From positions 1-64,000 of the forward strand of contig JAHBVH010000021.1 of the NCBI GenBank assembly GCA_019637645.1: a DNA stretch of 64,000 nucleotides. Direction: 5' to 3'. The position numbers were made by a program, and so were the translations under genes. This document shows positions 8,559 to 18,045 of this stretch, in pieces. Position 1 is the first letter of the stretch; the number at the start of each line of letters is the position of its first letter. Origin of the DNA: Caldilineaceae bacterium (GTDB lineage: Bacteria; Chloroflexota; Anaerolineae; Caldilineales; Caldilineaceae). The notes beneath the pieces were generated by a model, which saw only the letters and a program-made list of their open reading frames with translations, did no database searches and had not been told where the DNA came from.

Positions 8559-9830
8559 ATGACAACATTAGAGCTAGCAACCATGAGCATATCCCAATTA
8601 GAGGCGCTCACATTGGACGAGTTGCGTGAGTTAGCGCGTACACATGAGGTGACTGGTTATACGCGCCTCAAGAAGTATGATCTAGTCATGCGCCTTCTGC
8701 GGGCTAATGCCGAACAGCAAGGCTATATTTTTGGCGGTGGTATTCTAGAAATAGTCCAAGATGGGATTGGCTTCTTACGCAGTGATCACCTGTTGCCTGG
8801 GCCTGAGGATGTGTATGTCAGCCAAAGCCAGATCCGGCGTTTTGGCTTGCGCACCGGCGACTTGGTGATTGGGCAGGTGCGCCCCCCAAAGGATACTGAA
8901 AAGTATCATGGTTTGCTGAAAGTTGAGGCTGTCAATGGCTTAGATCCTGAAGAGGCCAAGCGGCGCCCCATCTTTGAAAAGCTGACGCCCATCTTCCCGA
9001 ATGAGCAAATTGCGCTAGAGACGCGTCCGAATGTCATCTCCACGCGGATGATTGATATGTTGGCACCGATTGGCCGCGGCCAAAGAGGGTTGATTGTCAG
9101 CCCGCCCAAGGCTGGTAAGACCACCGTGCTCAAGCGGATTGCTAATGGGATTACTAGTAACTTTGCTGATATTCACCTGATGATCGTCCTGATCGGTGAG
9201 CGTCCCGAAGAAGTAACGGATATGGATCGCTCGGTTGAAGCCGAAGTGGTGAGTAGCACCTTTGATGAGCCTGTCCAAAATCATGTGCGCGTTGCTGAAA
9301 TGGCCTTAGAACGGGCTAAGCGTTTGGTGGAAAGCGAGAAAGATGTCATTATCTTGCTCGATAGCATTACACGCCTTTCCCGCGCGTATAATTTAACCGT
9401 GCCCCCTTCTGGGCGTACGCTTTCTGGTGGTATTGATCCAGCCGCTTTGTACCCGCCCAAGCGCTTCTTTGGCGCAGCACGCAATGTAGAAGAAGGGGGA
9501 AGCTTAACGGTGTTGGCTACCTGTTTGGTTGATACGGGCAGCCGGATGGACGACATGATTTATGAAGAATTTAAAGGGACAGGTAATATGGAGTTGGTGC
9601 TGAGCCGCAAACTCGCCGAACGCCGTATCTTCCCGGCCTTTGATATTGAGCGCAGCGGGACCCGTGCGGAAGAGAAATTGCTGGATTCGGAAACTTTGGC
9701 GAAGGTTTATACGTTACGACGTATGATCGATGCTATGGGTGGCGGCCATGAAGCAATCCTGCCAATTATCGAGCGCATGAGTCGTACCCGCGACAATCGT
9801 GAATTTTTAGATACACTCACGAAGAAATAA
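8559..9830 (+). CDS. rho: Transcription termination factor Rho
   Basis: The 423-aa protein is full-length Rho. It has an N-terminal Rho_N SAP-like helix bundle (about 8-50, LDELRELARTHEVTGYTRLKKYDLVMRLL), a cold-shock-type RNA-binding domain (about 55-130, GILEIVQDGIGFLRS) and a RecA-type hexameric ATPase. The ATPase shows Walker A SPPKAGKTT, Walker B VIILLDSITRLSRAYN and the Q/R-loop region up to GTGNMELVLSRKLAERRIFPAFD. Rho binds unstructured C-rich RNA and uses ATP to dislodge RNA polymerase. The Shine-Dalgarno is weak, but the ATG at 8559 fits the family N-terminus. Its unusually long leader suggests expression control at the RNA level. Confidence 0.97.
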   Translation: MTTLELATMSISQLEALTLDELRELARTHEVTGYTRLKKYDLVMRLLRANAEQQGYIFGGGILEIVQDGIGFLRSDHLLPGPEDVYVSQSQIRRFGLRTGDLVIGQVRPPKDTEKYHGLLKVEAVNGLDPEEAKRRPIFEKLTPIFPNEQIALETRPNVISTRMIDMLAPIGRGQRGLIVSPPKAGKTTVLKRIANGITSNFADIHLMIVLIGERPEEVTDMDRSVEAEVVSSTFDEPVQNHVRVAEMALERAKRLVESEKDVIILLDSITRLSRAYNLTVPPSGRTLSGGIDPAALYPPKRFFGAARNVEEGGSLTVLATCLVDTGSRMDDMIYEEFKGTGNMELVLSRKLAERRIFPAFDIERSGTRAEEKLLDSETLAKVYTLRRMIDAMGGGHEAILPIIERMSRTRDNREFLDTLTKK

Positions 9831-10026
9831 CCAGTCAGCGTTAACAGCATTGGCCGATACGCTGCTACTCAGGTAATGGCACTTACCTGTTCGCAATGTA
9901 TCCACTTCGCTGTGCGTTGACAGCCAACTGTAACGGATTTCAGGCGATTTTTACGGTAGGGTATCCGTATAAAAATCTGTTGATTTTGTCGGTAAATCGT
10001 AGGATGAAGCGCAAGGGAGGAACTCC

Positions 10027-10266
10027 ATGTTCACGTCGATAGAGCGGTTTGTGGTGGCTAGGACAGAGCGTTTCCTATACAACGTACGCGTGCTTTCTTA
10101 CACGTGCTGGTATCTTCTTCTCCAATTAAATGTATACGTTCATCCTACGGTGTTCCAACGATTTGTGTCTTTGGTCTTTCCTACCCCTAGATATGCCTAT
10201 CAGAAGGTCCATAGACGGTTTGACAATTACTCGATACGTGCTATAATCCGCGACAACACATTTTGA
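10027..10266 (+). CDS. Possible small basic protein, 79 aa, unknown
   Basis: The ATG at 10027 is preceded by AAGGGAGGAACTCC, one of the best Shine-Dalgarno sites in the window, which is the main reason to consider it real. The predicted protein (MFTSIERFVVARTERFLYNVR...) is rich in Arg, Tyr and Phe and has a short hydrophobic stretch around residues 24-38. It has no recognisable domain. Its stop codon (10264-10266) falls just after a strong promoter for the downstream peptidase gene, so coding and regulatory sequence overlap. It could instead be a decoy or a leader ORF. No homolog is known to me. Confidence 0.3.
   Translation: MFTSIERFVVARTERFLYNVRVLSYTCWYLLLQLNVYVHPTVFQRFVSLVFPTPRYAYQKVHRRFDNYSIRAIIRDNTF
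10220..10247 (+). promoter_or_regulatory. Consensus sigma-70 promoter for the LysM/M23 gene
   Basis: TTGACA (10220-10225), a 16-base spacer and TATAAT (10242-10247) match both consensus hexamers exactly. The expected start near 10254 gives the peptidase gene a leader of about 290 bases. Confidence 0.7.
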
Positions 10267-10543
10267 ATGGTCACCAGTATCGACCTCAAAGAAATCCATT
10301 CTAGCTTTGCTTCTGGCGATAAAAGATGGATATCAATTCAAAGAAGGCTCTCAACCGGTCTATGGGTAACCTCCAAAAGCGTCATCAGCAATTGTTTTAT
10401 GACGCGTACATAGCCGACGATCGCGGACTAGAGATGTGCGTATCTAAAACTTGCACGCTAAGACCTCGCACCTTAGCCTATCGCGTAGAGAGCTCCGTCG
10501 CTGTCTTTTGTCCTAGAAGTTCATAAACGGAGACCAATCGTAT

Positions 10544-11842
10544 ATGTCAGCGGATGCTCACTCTGCGCTTAGCGATGAGTTTAGTTCAGCTGCGGCAAGC
10601 ATGATTCGGCCACACTCACTAGCCCACAAGCCAACCTCCCGCAAATTATCGTCGACTGACATTTCTCCCCTTTCAGAACGAGAAGACCTATCACTGGGAT
10701 TGCCTGCTGATGCCCCCTACGCGGTGCTCTCTTCCGCAGCGGCCTATGAGGCTGGGCAAGCGCCCGCTACAGTTGCTTCTGCTTGGCATAAAGCCCAAAT
10801 GCAGATTCAACGGGCCCTAGGTGATCAATTTACGCCGTTGCGTTTGGCTGGACATTTGTCTGTTTTGGCCGTAGCCGCTGTGATTTTGTTGCTAAGTCAA
10901 GTCAAGATTCCAGATTGGAATTTACCCCTTGAGTCGCTGCCCAATAATATCCTAGCCGGGCAGTTACAAAGTTCAACAACCAATGCCTCTACTCGCTTAT
11001 TTACCGCTGAGTTGGGTCAAGAAACAGGCAATTTTGAGTCCTTACAGCGCATTGCCCTCCCCTTTACTGTGATCCCAGAACGTCCCCGTGAAGCGCTAGA
11101 AACTTATATCGTCCAAGCAGGCGACACGATTCTCGGTATTGCGGCCAAATATGGCTTACAGCCTGAAACGATCATCTGGGCAAATCCAGAAATTGAGCGC
11201 AGTCCTGACCGAATCAGTATTGGTGACCAAGTCAAGATTTTGCCTATTAATGGTGTACTGCATGTTGTCAAGTCAGGCGATACTATCTCCTCTCTTGCCA
11301 CAAGATATAAGGTTGAAACAACTGCGATTACGGGGTATAAGGGCAATAACTTGAATGGCGATGCGGCTGCGCTCGTGGTTGGTGGGGAGATTATCGTCCC
11401 TGGTGGTCAGAAGCCGACGGCTGCGCAGCAAGTTGTTACGACCTATACTGCGGCTGTTCCGGCGAGCGCTGCCCGCGGCTCTGGTGCTTTCCTCTGGCCA
11501 ACCAGTGGCTCTATTACACAAAAATATTGGAGCGGTCATGCGGCCATCGATATCGGCTCTTGGATGGGAGCACCCGTTAAAGCATCCGATGGTGGCTACG
11601 TAGTACAAGCCGGCGGCGGTTGGAATTCTGGCTATGGCAATCATGTGGTGATCGACCACGGTAATGGCTATCGTACCCTGTATGCCCACATGACCAGTGT
11701 TTTTGTGAGCCCTGGCGAAAATGTGACCAAGGGCCAACAGATTGGTACCGTTGGCAATACCGGCAATAGCACAGGGCCGCACCTGCATTTTGAAGTGCTC
11801 TACCAAGGCGTGCGCCGCAATCCGTATAGCTATCTGCCATGA
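10544..11842 (+). CDS. LysM-domain M23 metallopeptidase (peptidoglycan endopeptidase)
   Basis: This 432-aa envelope protein has a cytoplasmic N-terminus of about 100 residues, one membrane segment at about 103-122 (LSVLAVAAVILLLS) and two LysM modules. Module 1 starts at TYIVQAGDTILGIAAKYGL and module 2 at LHVVKSGDTISSLATRYKV. The C-terminal LytM/M23 domain carries the zinc ligands GHAAIDIG (HxxxD) and HLHFEV (HxH), with the intervening GYGNHVVIDHGNGYRTLYAHM block. It would bind glycan through LysM and cut peptide cross-links outside the membrane, or act as a dLytM activator, though the ligands look intact. The site CGGAGACC precedes the ATG. The gene ends in a strong hairpin. Confidence 0.93.
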   Translation: MSADAHSALSDEFSSAAASMIRPHSLAHKPTSRKLSSTDISPLSEREDLSLGLPADAPYAVLSSAAAYEAGQAPATVASAWHKAQMQIQRALGDQFTPLRLAGHLSVLAVAAVILLLSQVKIPDWNLPLESLPNNILAGQLQSSTTNASTRLFTAELGQETGNFESLQRIALPFTVIPERPREALETYIVQAGDTILGIAAKYGLQPETIIWANPEIERSPDRISIGDQVKILPINGVLHVVKSGDTISSLATRYKVETTAITGYKGNNLNGDAAALVVGGEIIVPGGQKPTAAQQVVTTYTAAVPASAARGSGAFLWPTSGSITQKYWSGHAAIDIGSWMGAPVKASDGGYVVQAGGGWNSGYGNHVVIDHGNGYRTLYAHMTSVFVSPGENVTKGQQIGTVGNTGNSTGPHLHFEVLYQGVRRNPYSYLP

Positions 11843-11871
11843 CGGCTTTTGCTTAGTCTACTAAAGTTACA

Positions 11872-11910
11872 ATAAAAGAGAGGATGGGTATCACCCATCC
11901 TCTCTTTTAT
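11872..11910. terminator. 18-bp hairpin terminator after the M23 gene
   Basis: Arms 11872-11889 and 11893-11910 (ATAAAAGAGAGGATGGGT and its complement) pair perfectly around a 3-base loop. The distal arm ends TCTCTTTTATTATT, giving a U-rich tail on the plus strand. Confidence 0.85.
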
Positions 11911-11930
11911 TATTCGTATCTCACAAGAAG

Positions 11931-11967
11931 AATAGCCAACCAAGAAAACTTCTCTTGGTTGGCTATT
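11931..11967. terminator. 15-bp hairpin downstream of fumC
   Basis: Arms 11931-11945 and 11953-11967 (AATAGCCAACCAAGA and complement) enclose a 7-base loop. It lies about 100 bases past the fumC stop on the minus strand and about 20 bases past the M23 terminator, so it probably serves fumC. Confidence 0.55.
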
Positions 11968-12069
11968 GCTAGGGATCTCAGTCGCTCTCGCAAAGTTCTT
12001 GCGCTAGGCCGAATACGGCGCAGGAACGTATTTGCTGAAGCTGTGCGCGTGCTTCAGCTGTCCGGATTT

Positions 12070-13461
12070 TTAGGCTTCCTGGATGCCACCCTCGGTGAGC
12101 TGACGGGGATCGAGCAAGCGGTCTAACTCTTCACCCGTCAATTGGGTCTTCTCTAGCGCCACATCTTTCAAAAGCCGCCCCTCGGCATAAGCTTGCTTGG
12201 CAATTTTGGCCCCTAGTTCATAGCCAATCACAGGATTCAGCGCCGTGACCAAAATGGGGTTGCGTCCGACCAAGCTAGCAATTCGCTCTTCATTAACCGT
12301 AAACCCGGCAATGGCCTGATCCGCCAAGACCTCGCTGGCCTTCGCCAACAGCGTAATGCTCTGCAGGAGATTATAGGCGATCACGGGGAGCATGACATTG
12401 AGTTGGAAATTTCCCGATTGACCGCCAATGGTGATGGTGGCATCATTCCCGATCACTTGGGCCGCAACCATGGTCACCGCTTCTGGGATCACGGGGTTGA
12501 TCTTACCGGGCATGATACTACTACCTGGTTGTAGCGCTGGTAGGACAATTTCGCTAAAACCCGCGATTGGCCCACTATTCATCCAACGCAGATCATTGGA
12601 AATCTTCATCAGACTCACCGCGATCACCTTGAGCTGCCCGCTGACTTCAACCGCAGCATCCTGGGCACTAAGACTTTCAAAGTAGTTGCTACTAGTCACC
12701 AGGGGTAAATTGGTCAGCTCGGCGAGGCGGGCCGCAATGCGGGGTCCAAACTCTGGGTGGGCATTGATGCCCGTACCGACAGCCGTGCCACCTTGGGCTA
12801 ACTCTGCCAACCGCGGCAAGGTTGCTTTTACCCGCTGGATGCCATGCTCAATCTGGCTGGCCCAACCGCCCACTTCCTGGCCTAACCGCACCGGCATAGC
12901 ATCCATCAAATGGGTGCGCCCTGTGGTGACGACATGATCGACTGCGGCGGCTTTTTGGATGAGAGTTTGATGCAGATGTTGAAGAGCCGGTAGCAAGGCT
13001 TCGTTAATGGCGAGGTAGGCACTGAGATGGATGGCTGTCGGGATCGCATCGTTACTGCTTTGGCTCATGTTGATGTGGTCATTGGGATGAACTTTCTTCC
13101 CTAGCTTTTGGGTCGCTAGATTGCCCAAGACCTCGTTGGCATTCATGTTGGTGCTGGTGCCCGAGCCCGTCTGGAAGATATCAAGGGGGAAATGGGCATC
13201 ATATTCGCCCGCCGCCACCTCAGCGGCGGCTGTTTCGATGGCGGTCGCCATGGCGGCGTCCATGAACCCCAGGTCGCGGTTCACACTAGCGGCTGCGCCT
13301 TTGACGAGTGCCAAAGCTTTGATAAAGGTGCGGGGAAAGCGCAGATCGCTAATGGGAAAGTTATCGACTGCCCGTTGGGTTTGTGCGCTATAGAGTGCGT
13401 CACTGGGGACTTTGACCTCACCTAAGCTATCGCGCTCGATGCGGTATGATTGTTCTGACAT
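12070..13461 (-). CDS. fumC: Class II fumarate hydratase
   Basis: The 463-aa protein matches iron-independent fumarase C along its length: YRIERDSLGEVKVPSDALYSAQTQRAVDNFPIS at the start, TGSGTSTNMNANEV, the histidine block TTGRTHLMDAMPVRLGQE and the superfamily signature GSSIMPGKINPVIPE that carries the catalytic serine loop. It interconverts fumarate and malate in the TCA cycle as a cytosolic homotetramer. The start was placed at the ATG at 13461, preceded by GCGAGGGTATT; an upstream in-frame ATG at 13497 adds twelve residues with no family support. It is transcribed alone, away from the two-component genes. Confidence 0.95.
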   Translation of the reverse strand: MSEQSYRIERDSLGEVKVPSDALYSAQTQRAVDNFPISDLRFPRTFIKALALVKGAAASVNRDLGFMDAAMATAIETAAAEVAAGEYDAHFPLDIFQTGSGTSTNMNANEVLGNLATQKLGKKVHPNDHINMSQSSNDAIPTAIHLSAYLAINEALLPALQHLHQTLIQKAAAVDHVVTTGRTHLMDAMPVRLGQEVGGWASQIEHGIQRVKATLPRLAELAQGGTAVGTGINAHPEFGPRIAARLAELTNLPLVTSSNYFESLSAQDAAVEVSGQLKVIAVSLMKISNDLRWMNSGPIAGFSEIVLPALQPGSSIMPGKINPVIPEAVTMVAAQVIGNDATITIGGQSGNFQLNVMLPVIAYNLLQSITLLAKASEVLADQAIAGFTVNEERIASLVGRNPILVTALNPVIGYELGAKIAKQAYAEGRLLKDVALEKTQLTGEELDRLLDPRQLTEGGIQEA

Positions 13462-13885
13462 AATACCCTCGCTCTGTGAATCGGCTAGAGAGCGCAAGGC
13501 GGCTTTAACAGATGTTGTATAAGCGATTAAACTTACCTGATCTCCCCGCCTTGGCCTATTGCCTGTAAATGCAGGTTGAATTTTGACTAATCCTTATTAT
13601 TTTATCACCCATCTGGTTGGAATGCACGTTTAGCCGCTTGAGGGTGTCGTTCAGGTTTTGGGTGAGCAGGGCAATTTTATTGTCTGGCGTTGCGTAGTCT
13701 AATCATGTAACTGCCAAGAAATGGCCCTACATGCAACAAATGTTGTCAGGATGACTTGACACAACGATTCGGCTTACCTACAATCTGACTAGGCTGTGTT
13801 CCTATGGGCAATGGACAGATGTGTGTATTGTTGGGACATGGGGTCGTTTGTGCAGCTTTATAGAATTAGCAACTGAATAGGCGCT
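13462..13885. other. Divergent intergenic region between fumC and the response regulator
   Basis: This stretch of 424 bases separates divergent genes. Its right half contains a good promoter for the response regulator. No ORF or RNA gene was found in it. Confidence 0.5.
13756..13784 (+). promoter_or_regulatory. Sigma-70 promoter for the two-component operon
   Basis: TTGACA (13756-13761), a 17-base spacer and TACAAT (13779-13784) point to a start near 13791, giving a leader of about 95 bases before the response regulator gene. Confidence 0.65.
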
Positions 13886-14596
13886 ATGGTTCAGCGAGAA
13901 ATGGGTGTTGATCGTATGATGGCAGAACGGATTCTGATTGTGGAAGACGACCGCCGTATCCGTGATGTGCTGCGGCGCGGATTGATCTTTGAAGGATATA
14001 CCGTGGAGACCGCTGAAGATGGCGAAAGCGCGCTACGCCTTGCGCGGGACCAAATGCCCGACGCCATTATCTTGGATTTAATGTTACCGGGGATCGATGG
14101 CCTTGAGGTCTGCCGCCGCTTACGGAATGCATCCAATGTGCCAATTCTGATCTTGACCGCGCGTGATACGGTCCCGGATCGCGTCACTGGCTTGGACGCC
14201 GGCGCCGATGATTATTTGGTGAAACCCTTTGCTTTTGATGAATTGGTGGCTCGCTTGCGCGCCCTTTTTCGGCGGCATCGCATGGAGGCCACGCCCGAAC
14301 GCTATGAATATGCTGATCTTTCCTTGGATCGGCGTACGCGTCAGGTCTTTCGGGGTGCCGAAGAGATCCAACTCACGGCCAAAGAGTTTGAGCTATTGGA
14401 ATTATTCCTGCGCCATCCCAATCAGGTGCTTTCGCGCGAGCAGATCTTTGAGCATGTGTGGGAATATGACTTTGGCGGCGAGAGCAATATTATCGAGGTC
14501 TATGTACGCTACCTGCGGACAAAACTAGAAGCTAGCGGAAAATCTCGGCTGATCCAGACGATCCGGGGGGTTGGCTATGCGCTCCGTGAGAGTTAG
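13886..14596 (+). CDS. OmpR/PhoB-family response regulator
   Basis: The product (236 aa from 13886, 225 aa from the alternative ATG at 13919) has a receiver domain with acidic pair EDD, phospho-acceptor Asp in ILDLMLPG (residue 64, or 53 from the shorter start, the more usual position), T in LTARD and K in [11 protein letters not shown] winged-helix DNA-binding domain follows (about 135-235: [30 protein letters not shown] and [16 protein letters not shown]). Neither start has a strong ribosome-binding site, so the exact N-terminus is open. The gene precedes a membrane histidine kinase by about 140 bases and is very likely its partner. Confidence 0.93.
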   Translation: MVQREMGVDRMMAERILIVEDDRRIRDVLRRGLIFEGYTVETAEDGESALRLARDQMPDAIILDLMLPGIDGLEVCRRLRNASNVPILILTARDTVPDRVTGLDAGADDYLVKPFAFDELVARLRALFRRHRMEATPERYEYADLSLDRRTRQVFRGAEEIQLTAKEFELLELFLRHPNQVLSREQIFEHVWEYDFGGESNIIEVYVRYLRTKLEASGKSRLIQTIRGVGYALRES

Positions 14597-14738
14597 CAGC
14601 GTTAGCGAGGACTTACCTTACCTTCATCTGCTATTTAACTTGATAGCGTAGATTGATGCTTGGTACCCGGATTGGCATTGGGTTGACTTATTCGGTTGAA
14701 CTCGCAACCTAGCAATGTAATTGGCCTTTTGTATTCTC

Positions 14739-16226
14739 ATGACTATTCGACTCCGCTTGACCTTATGGTATACCGCTCTGTTGGGCGCGACGCTTATTTT
14801 ATTTAGTGTATTGGTCTATGCCTTATTGGCGACCAATCTATGGACTCAAGTTCGGCAGAATGTCGTGCGCCAAGCCGATGATATTGTGGATCTGTTGACA
14901 CAGCAACTGTTGCGTACTCAACAGCTTATTGTCATCCGCGACAGTGGTTTTGGCTTCCCTGAATTGGATCTTTTTACCAGTGGTGCCGGTGCCCAGGTGA
15001 TCAATGTGGATGGCACCGTTTACATGCGTAGTGAAAATTTAGGGAATATGGTGGTGCCGAACCATCTCAGCGCGCTGTCCAAGATCCGCGAAGGCAAAAC
15101 CTATCTCGACTACGCCCAGAGTAGCACCAATATTCCTTTCATGGTTTATAGTAAGCCCCTCGTGGTCAATGACTTTGTCTTGGGCGCAGTACAGATTGTG
15201 CAGCCTATTGATTCGGTTGAAAATACGCTCAACCAAATCAGTCGCTATTTAATCTTAGGAACAGCGCTCAGCTTGGTGTTGGCCGCGATTGTCGGCGCGC
15301 TGATTGCCCACCGCGCGCTGGCACCCATCGGGGCTATCACCCACACGGCTAGTAGTATCACGCGGACGCATGATCTGCGCCGTCGTTTACAGATCGCCGA
15401 TTCCGCTAGTGAGGTCGGTCAGTTGGCGGGTACCTTTAATGATATGCTGGATCGGATTCAGAAGTTGTTTGAGACCCAAGAGCGCTTAATTGCCGATGTT
15501 AGCCACGAAATGCGGACGCCCCTGACTAGCATGCAAGGCAATATTGAATTGTTGCAACGGATGGCGGCGGCTGATCAAGAACCGGCCCGCTATGGTGTCA
15601 ACAAAAATGCGCTGTTACGCGAAACCTTGCGCGAGGTTGAACAAGAGACCCAGCGCATGAGCAAGATGATCAACGACCTTTTGCTCCTAGCCCAAGCGGA
15701 TAGTGGCGCACTCCAATTGCAGCTAGCGCCTGTTGAGGTAGATACGTTACTTTTAGAGGTCTATCGCCAGACTAAACGGATGGCCGATCTGCGCAAAGGG
15801 CCGGGTGCATTGGACATTCGGCTGGGCCATGAAGATCAAGCGTTGGTGTGGGGTGATCAGGATCGACTGCGCCAATTGCTCTTGAATTTAACCGATAATG
15901 CCATTAAGTATACACCCGAAGGTGGTACGATTACCTTGAGCCTGACCAATGAGGCTGGTTGGGTGCAAGTGGCTGTCCGTGATACGGGGATTGGCATTCT
16001 ACCGGAAAATCAAGCACAGATCTTTGAGCGCTTCTATCGCACTGATAAAGCGCGCAGCCGTGAATTAGGTGGTAGTGGCCTGGGGCTAAGCATTGTCCAA
16101 TGGATTGCCCTCGCCCACAATGGCCGCATCACCGTTCAAAGCGAAGCGCACCAAGGCAGTACCTTTGCCCTCTGGTTACCCGAACTGGGTAATCACACAA
16201 CGCCGACCTCGCCCCCGCTTGCCTAA
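14739..16226 (+). CDS. Membrane HAMP sensor histidine kinase
   Basis: The 495-aa kinase begins [20 protein letters not shown] at the ATG at 14739. It has TM1 at about 9-31, an extracytoplasmic sensor of about 130 residues, TM2 at about 165-190 ([25 protein letters not shown]), a HAMP linker, a HisKA helix with H256 in VSHEMRTPL, and an HATPase domain with the N box [14 protein letters not shown] (G1) and [10 protein letters not shown] (G2). This is the standard partner of an OmpR-type regulator. An in-frame TTG at 14721 is a weaker start. The signal sensed is not evident. Its 3' end lies 8 bases from that of the converging GAF-PAS kinase gene. Confidence 0.93.
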   Translation: MTIRLRLTLWYTALLGATLILFSVLVYALLATNLWTQVRQNVVRQADDIVDLLTQQLLRTQQLIVIRDSGFGFPELDLFTSGAGAQVINVDGTVYMRSENLGNMVVPNHLSALSKIREGKTYLDYAQSSTNIPFMVYSKPLVVNDFVLGAVQIVQPIDSVENTLNQISRYLILGTALSLVLAAIVGALIAHRALAPIGAITHTASSITRTHDLRRRLQIADSASEVGQLAGTFNDMLDRIQKLFETQERLIADVSHEMRTPLTSMQGNIELLQRMAAADQEPARYGVNKNALLRETLREVEQETQRMSKMINDLLLLAQADSGALQLQLAPVEVDTLLLEVYRQTKRMADLRKGPGALDIRLGHEDQALVWGDQDRLRQLLLNLTDNAIKYTPEGGTITLSLTNEAGWVQVAVRDTGIGILPENQAQIFERFYRTDKARSRELGGSGLGLSIVQWIALAHNGRITVQSEAHQGSTFALWLPELGNHTTPTSPPLA

Positions 16227-16234
16227 CCAGCTGA

Positions 16235-17887
16235 TTACAACTTGTCCGAAGTAGGTGCGGTGGGCAGCCCCAGAAAAAAGGTTGTTCCTTTGCCTGGCTC
16301 GCTCCGGGCCCAAATCTGGCCGGCATGCGCCTCGATAATCGCTTTGGCCAAATAGAGTCCGAGGCCAGCGCCTGCCGTGCTACGGCGTAGGCTGCTATCA
16401 ACTCGATAGAAGCGATCAAAGATCTTCGACAGATCCTCCGTGGGAATCCCAATACCCTGATCGGCAATATAGAGCACAACCCGCTTTTGTTCGGGGTTCC
16501 CTTCACTGCTTTCGCTCCAACCACCCAGCCGAATCAGACCACCTTGTGGTGAATATTTAATGGCATTGCTCAGCAGATTGGTCAACACCTGGCGCAGTCG
16601 CTCTTCATCGCCCCACACCAAGGGCAGCTTTTCGGGAAAATCTACGGCAATTTGGTGGTTCTCGGTCTGCGTGCGATAAGCCTCAGCTACTTTGCGCGCC
16701 AACCGCTCCAGATCGACATCGGCATAATCTAGGCGCAGACCACTGGCCTGAATCCGGCTCACATCCAACAAGTTATTGATGAGCGCCTCCAATCGATCCG
16801 CCTCTTCTTCGATGACCTGCAAGCTCTGACGTGCCGTTTCGGCATCCCAGGTGGCATCGGGGCGCGCCAGCGTTTGGGCATAGCCTTTGATGAGAGCGAC
16901 TGGGGTCTTTAACTCATGGCTAATGATCGAGGTAAAGGTCGATTTAATCTCTTCCTCTTCGCGAAAGCGGGTAATATCATGAAGATTGACGATGATATTG
17001 ACAAGCCGATCTTCCTCATCGTAGAGGGGCGTATAGGTTACCGAGACGGTAAGACGGCTGCCGCCGGGCCGTTGTAGATCGCCCTCACAGTGGAGACTTT
17101 CATGGTTGGGGAAGCCGGTAAAGTTTTCCATCTGGCAAATGTCATCGCCCTGCACATCTTGGAGATTCAGCACCTCTTGGCAAGACTTCCCCACGGTGTC
17201 GTGCAAGGTGACACCTAGCATAGCCGCCAATGCTTGATTGATCACCAGGACATGGCGCTCGGCATCGAGAATTAAGATGCCATGCGCGCTATTTTCCACA
17301 ATAGTGGCCAGCCGACTCCGTTCATTTTCCAGTTGGTGATAGAGCCTTGCATTGCGCACCGCCACCGCAGCCTGATCGGCAAAGCCTTGGAGAAATTGCC
17401 AATCAAGTTGGGTAAAGGCATATTCGGTGCGAAAGAGGTAGATCATCCCCAGCAATTCCTCTTCGAAGAGGAGGGGCAGCCCCACCACTTGACCCAAAGT
17501 AACGCCTAGCTTGGCCTCGACTTGCCGCACGCGTGTCTGTAGATCCAACATATGCTCGTCGAATTGGGTGTTTGGCTCATCAAATTCATGTTGGATCAGC
17601 GGCACAACGTCCAAGAGGGGCTCAAAGGCGGGCAAAGATTGGGGCGTGAAACCATAATAGGCCCGAATCTGGTATTGTGTCACCGTGCGCAATTGCCCAA
17701 AGCCGATCTCTTCTTCGAGCACCACTAACCCCGAACGGCAGCCCACGACCTCGGCGGCGCTACTGAGGATCAGCCGGAGCAAGGTCGGAGAGTCTAGGCG
17801 CGAGGTCATCGCCCGCGTAATACGCAGGAGGTACTCCCGTTGGCGGAGTTGATAGGTTGCCATTAAGGCAGGAACATTCATTGTCAT
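16235..17887 (-). CDS. Cytosolic GAF-PAS hybrid sensor histidine kinase
   Basis: This 550-aa protein has no membrane segment. The order is a GAF domain (about 22-180; SPTLLRLILSSAAEVVGCRSGLVVLEEE ... FTQLDWQFLQGFADQAAVAVRNARLYHQLE), a short coiled linker, a PAS domain (about 190-300; ILDAERHVLVINQALAAMLG), HisKA with H324 in IISHELKTPVALIKGY, and HATPase with DQGIGIP and GAGLGLYLAKAI. The PAS domain carries three spaced cysteines (GKSC, DDIC, SLHC), a feature of one PAS subgroup. No response regulator adjoins on this strand, so the kinase may be an orphan or feed the nearby regulator. The start at 17887 is an in-frame ATG; an ATG two codons on is equally possible. Confidence 0.9.
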   Translation of the reverse strand: MTMNVPALMATYQLRQREYLLRITRAMTSRLDSPTLLRLILSSAAEVVGCRSGLVVLEEEIGFGQLRTVTQYQIRAYYGFTPQSLPAFEPLLDVVPLIQHEFDEPNTQFDEHMLDLQTRVRQVEAKLGVTLGQVVGLPLLFEEELLGMIYLFRTEYAFTQLDWQFLQGFADQAAVAVRNARLYHQLENERSRLATIVENSAHGILILDAERHVLVINQALAAMLGVTLHDTVGKSCQEVLNLQDVQGDDICQMENFTGFPNHESLHCEGDLQRPGGSRLTVSVTYTPLYDEEDRLVNIIVNLHDITRFREEEEIKSTFTSIISHELKTPVALIKGYAQTLARPDATWDAETARQSLQVIEEEADRLEALINNLLDVSRIQASGLRLDYADVDLERLARKVAEAYRTQTENHQIAVDFPEKLPLVWGDEERLRQVLTNLLSNAIKYSPQGGLIRLGGWSESSEGNPEQKRVVLYIADQGIGIPTEDLSKIFDRFYRVDSSLRRSTAGAGLGLYLAKAIIEAHAGQIWARSEPGKGTTFFLGLPTAPTSDKL

Positions 17888-18045
17888 AGGCTTACCTAAC
17901 GCTGGTTCGCTATATACTTCACGCGCACGAGTTGGGAGCAGGCTCTAGCATACCTCCGCATCATGACTGCGGTCGGCCTGTTCCCAATGTTTGTCAATAA
18001 AAAACTGTACTTGACCATCATTCTATCACCGTTATTTTATTACGG

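Larger units (their letters stand above)
9831..10543 (+). other. 713-base gap between rho and the M23 peptidase gene
   Basis: It holds one small ORF with a strong ribosome-binding site (10027-10266) and a consensus-like promoter at that ORF's 3' end, described separately. The rest shows no conserved RNA motif; a ydaO-type c-di-AMP riboswitch was looked for upstream of the peptidase and not recognised. A 66-codon frame at 10326-10526 lacks a ribosome-binding site. Confidence 0.5.

Noticed and set aside
10326..10526. 66-codon open frame in the leader of the M23 gene
   Set aside because: No ribosome-binding site and no protein features; more likely untranslated leader.
10254..10543. c-di-AMP riboswitch upstream of the LysM/M23 gene
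   Set aside because: The gene class is a typical target, but none of the conserved ydaO core blocks was recognised.
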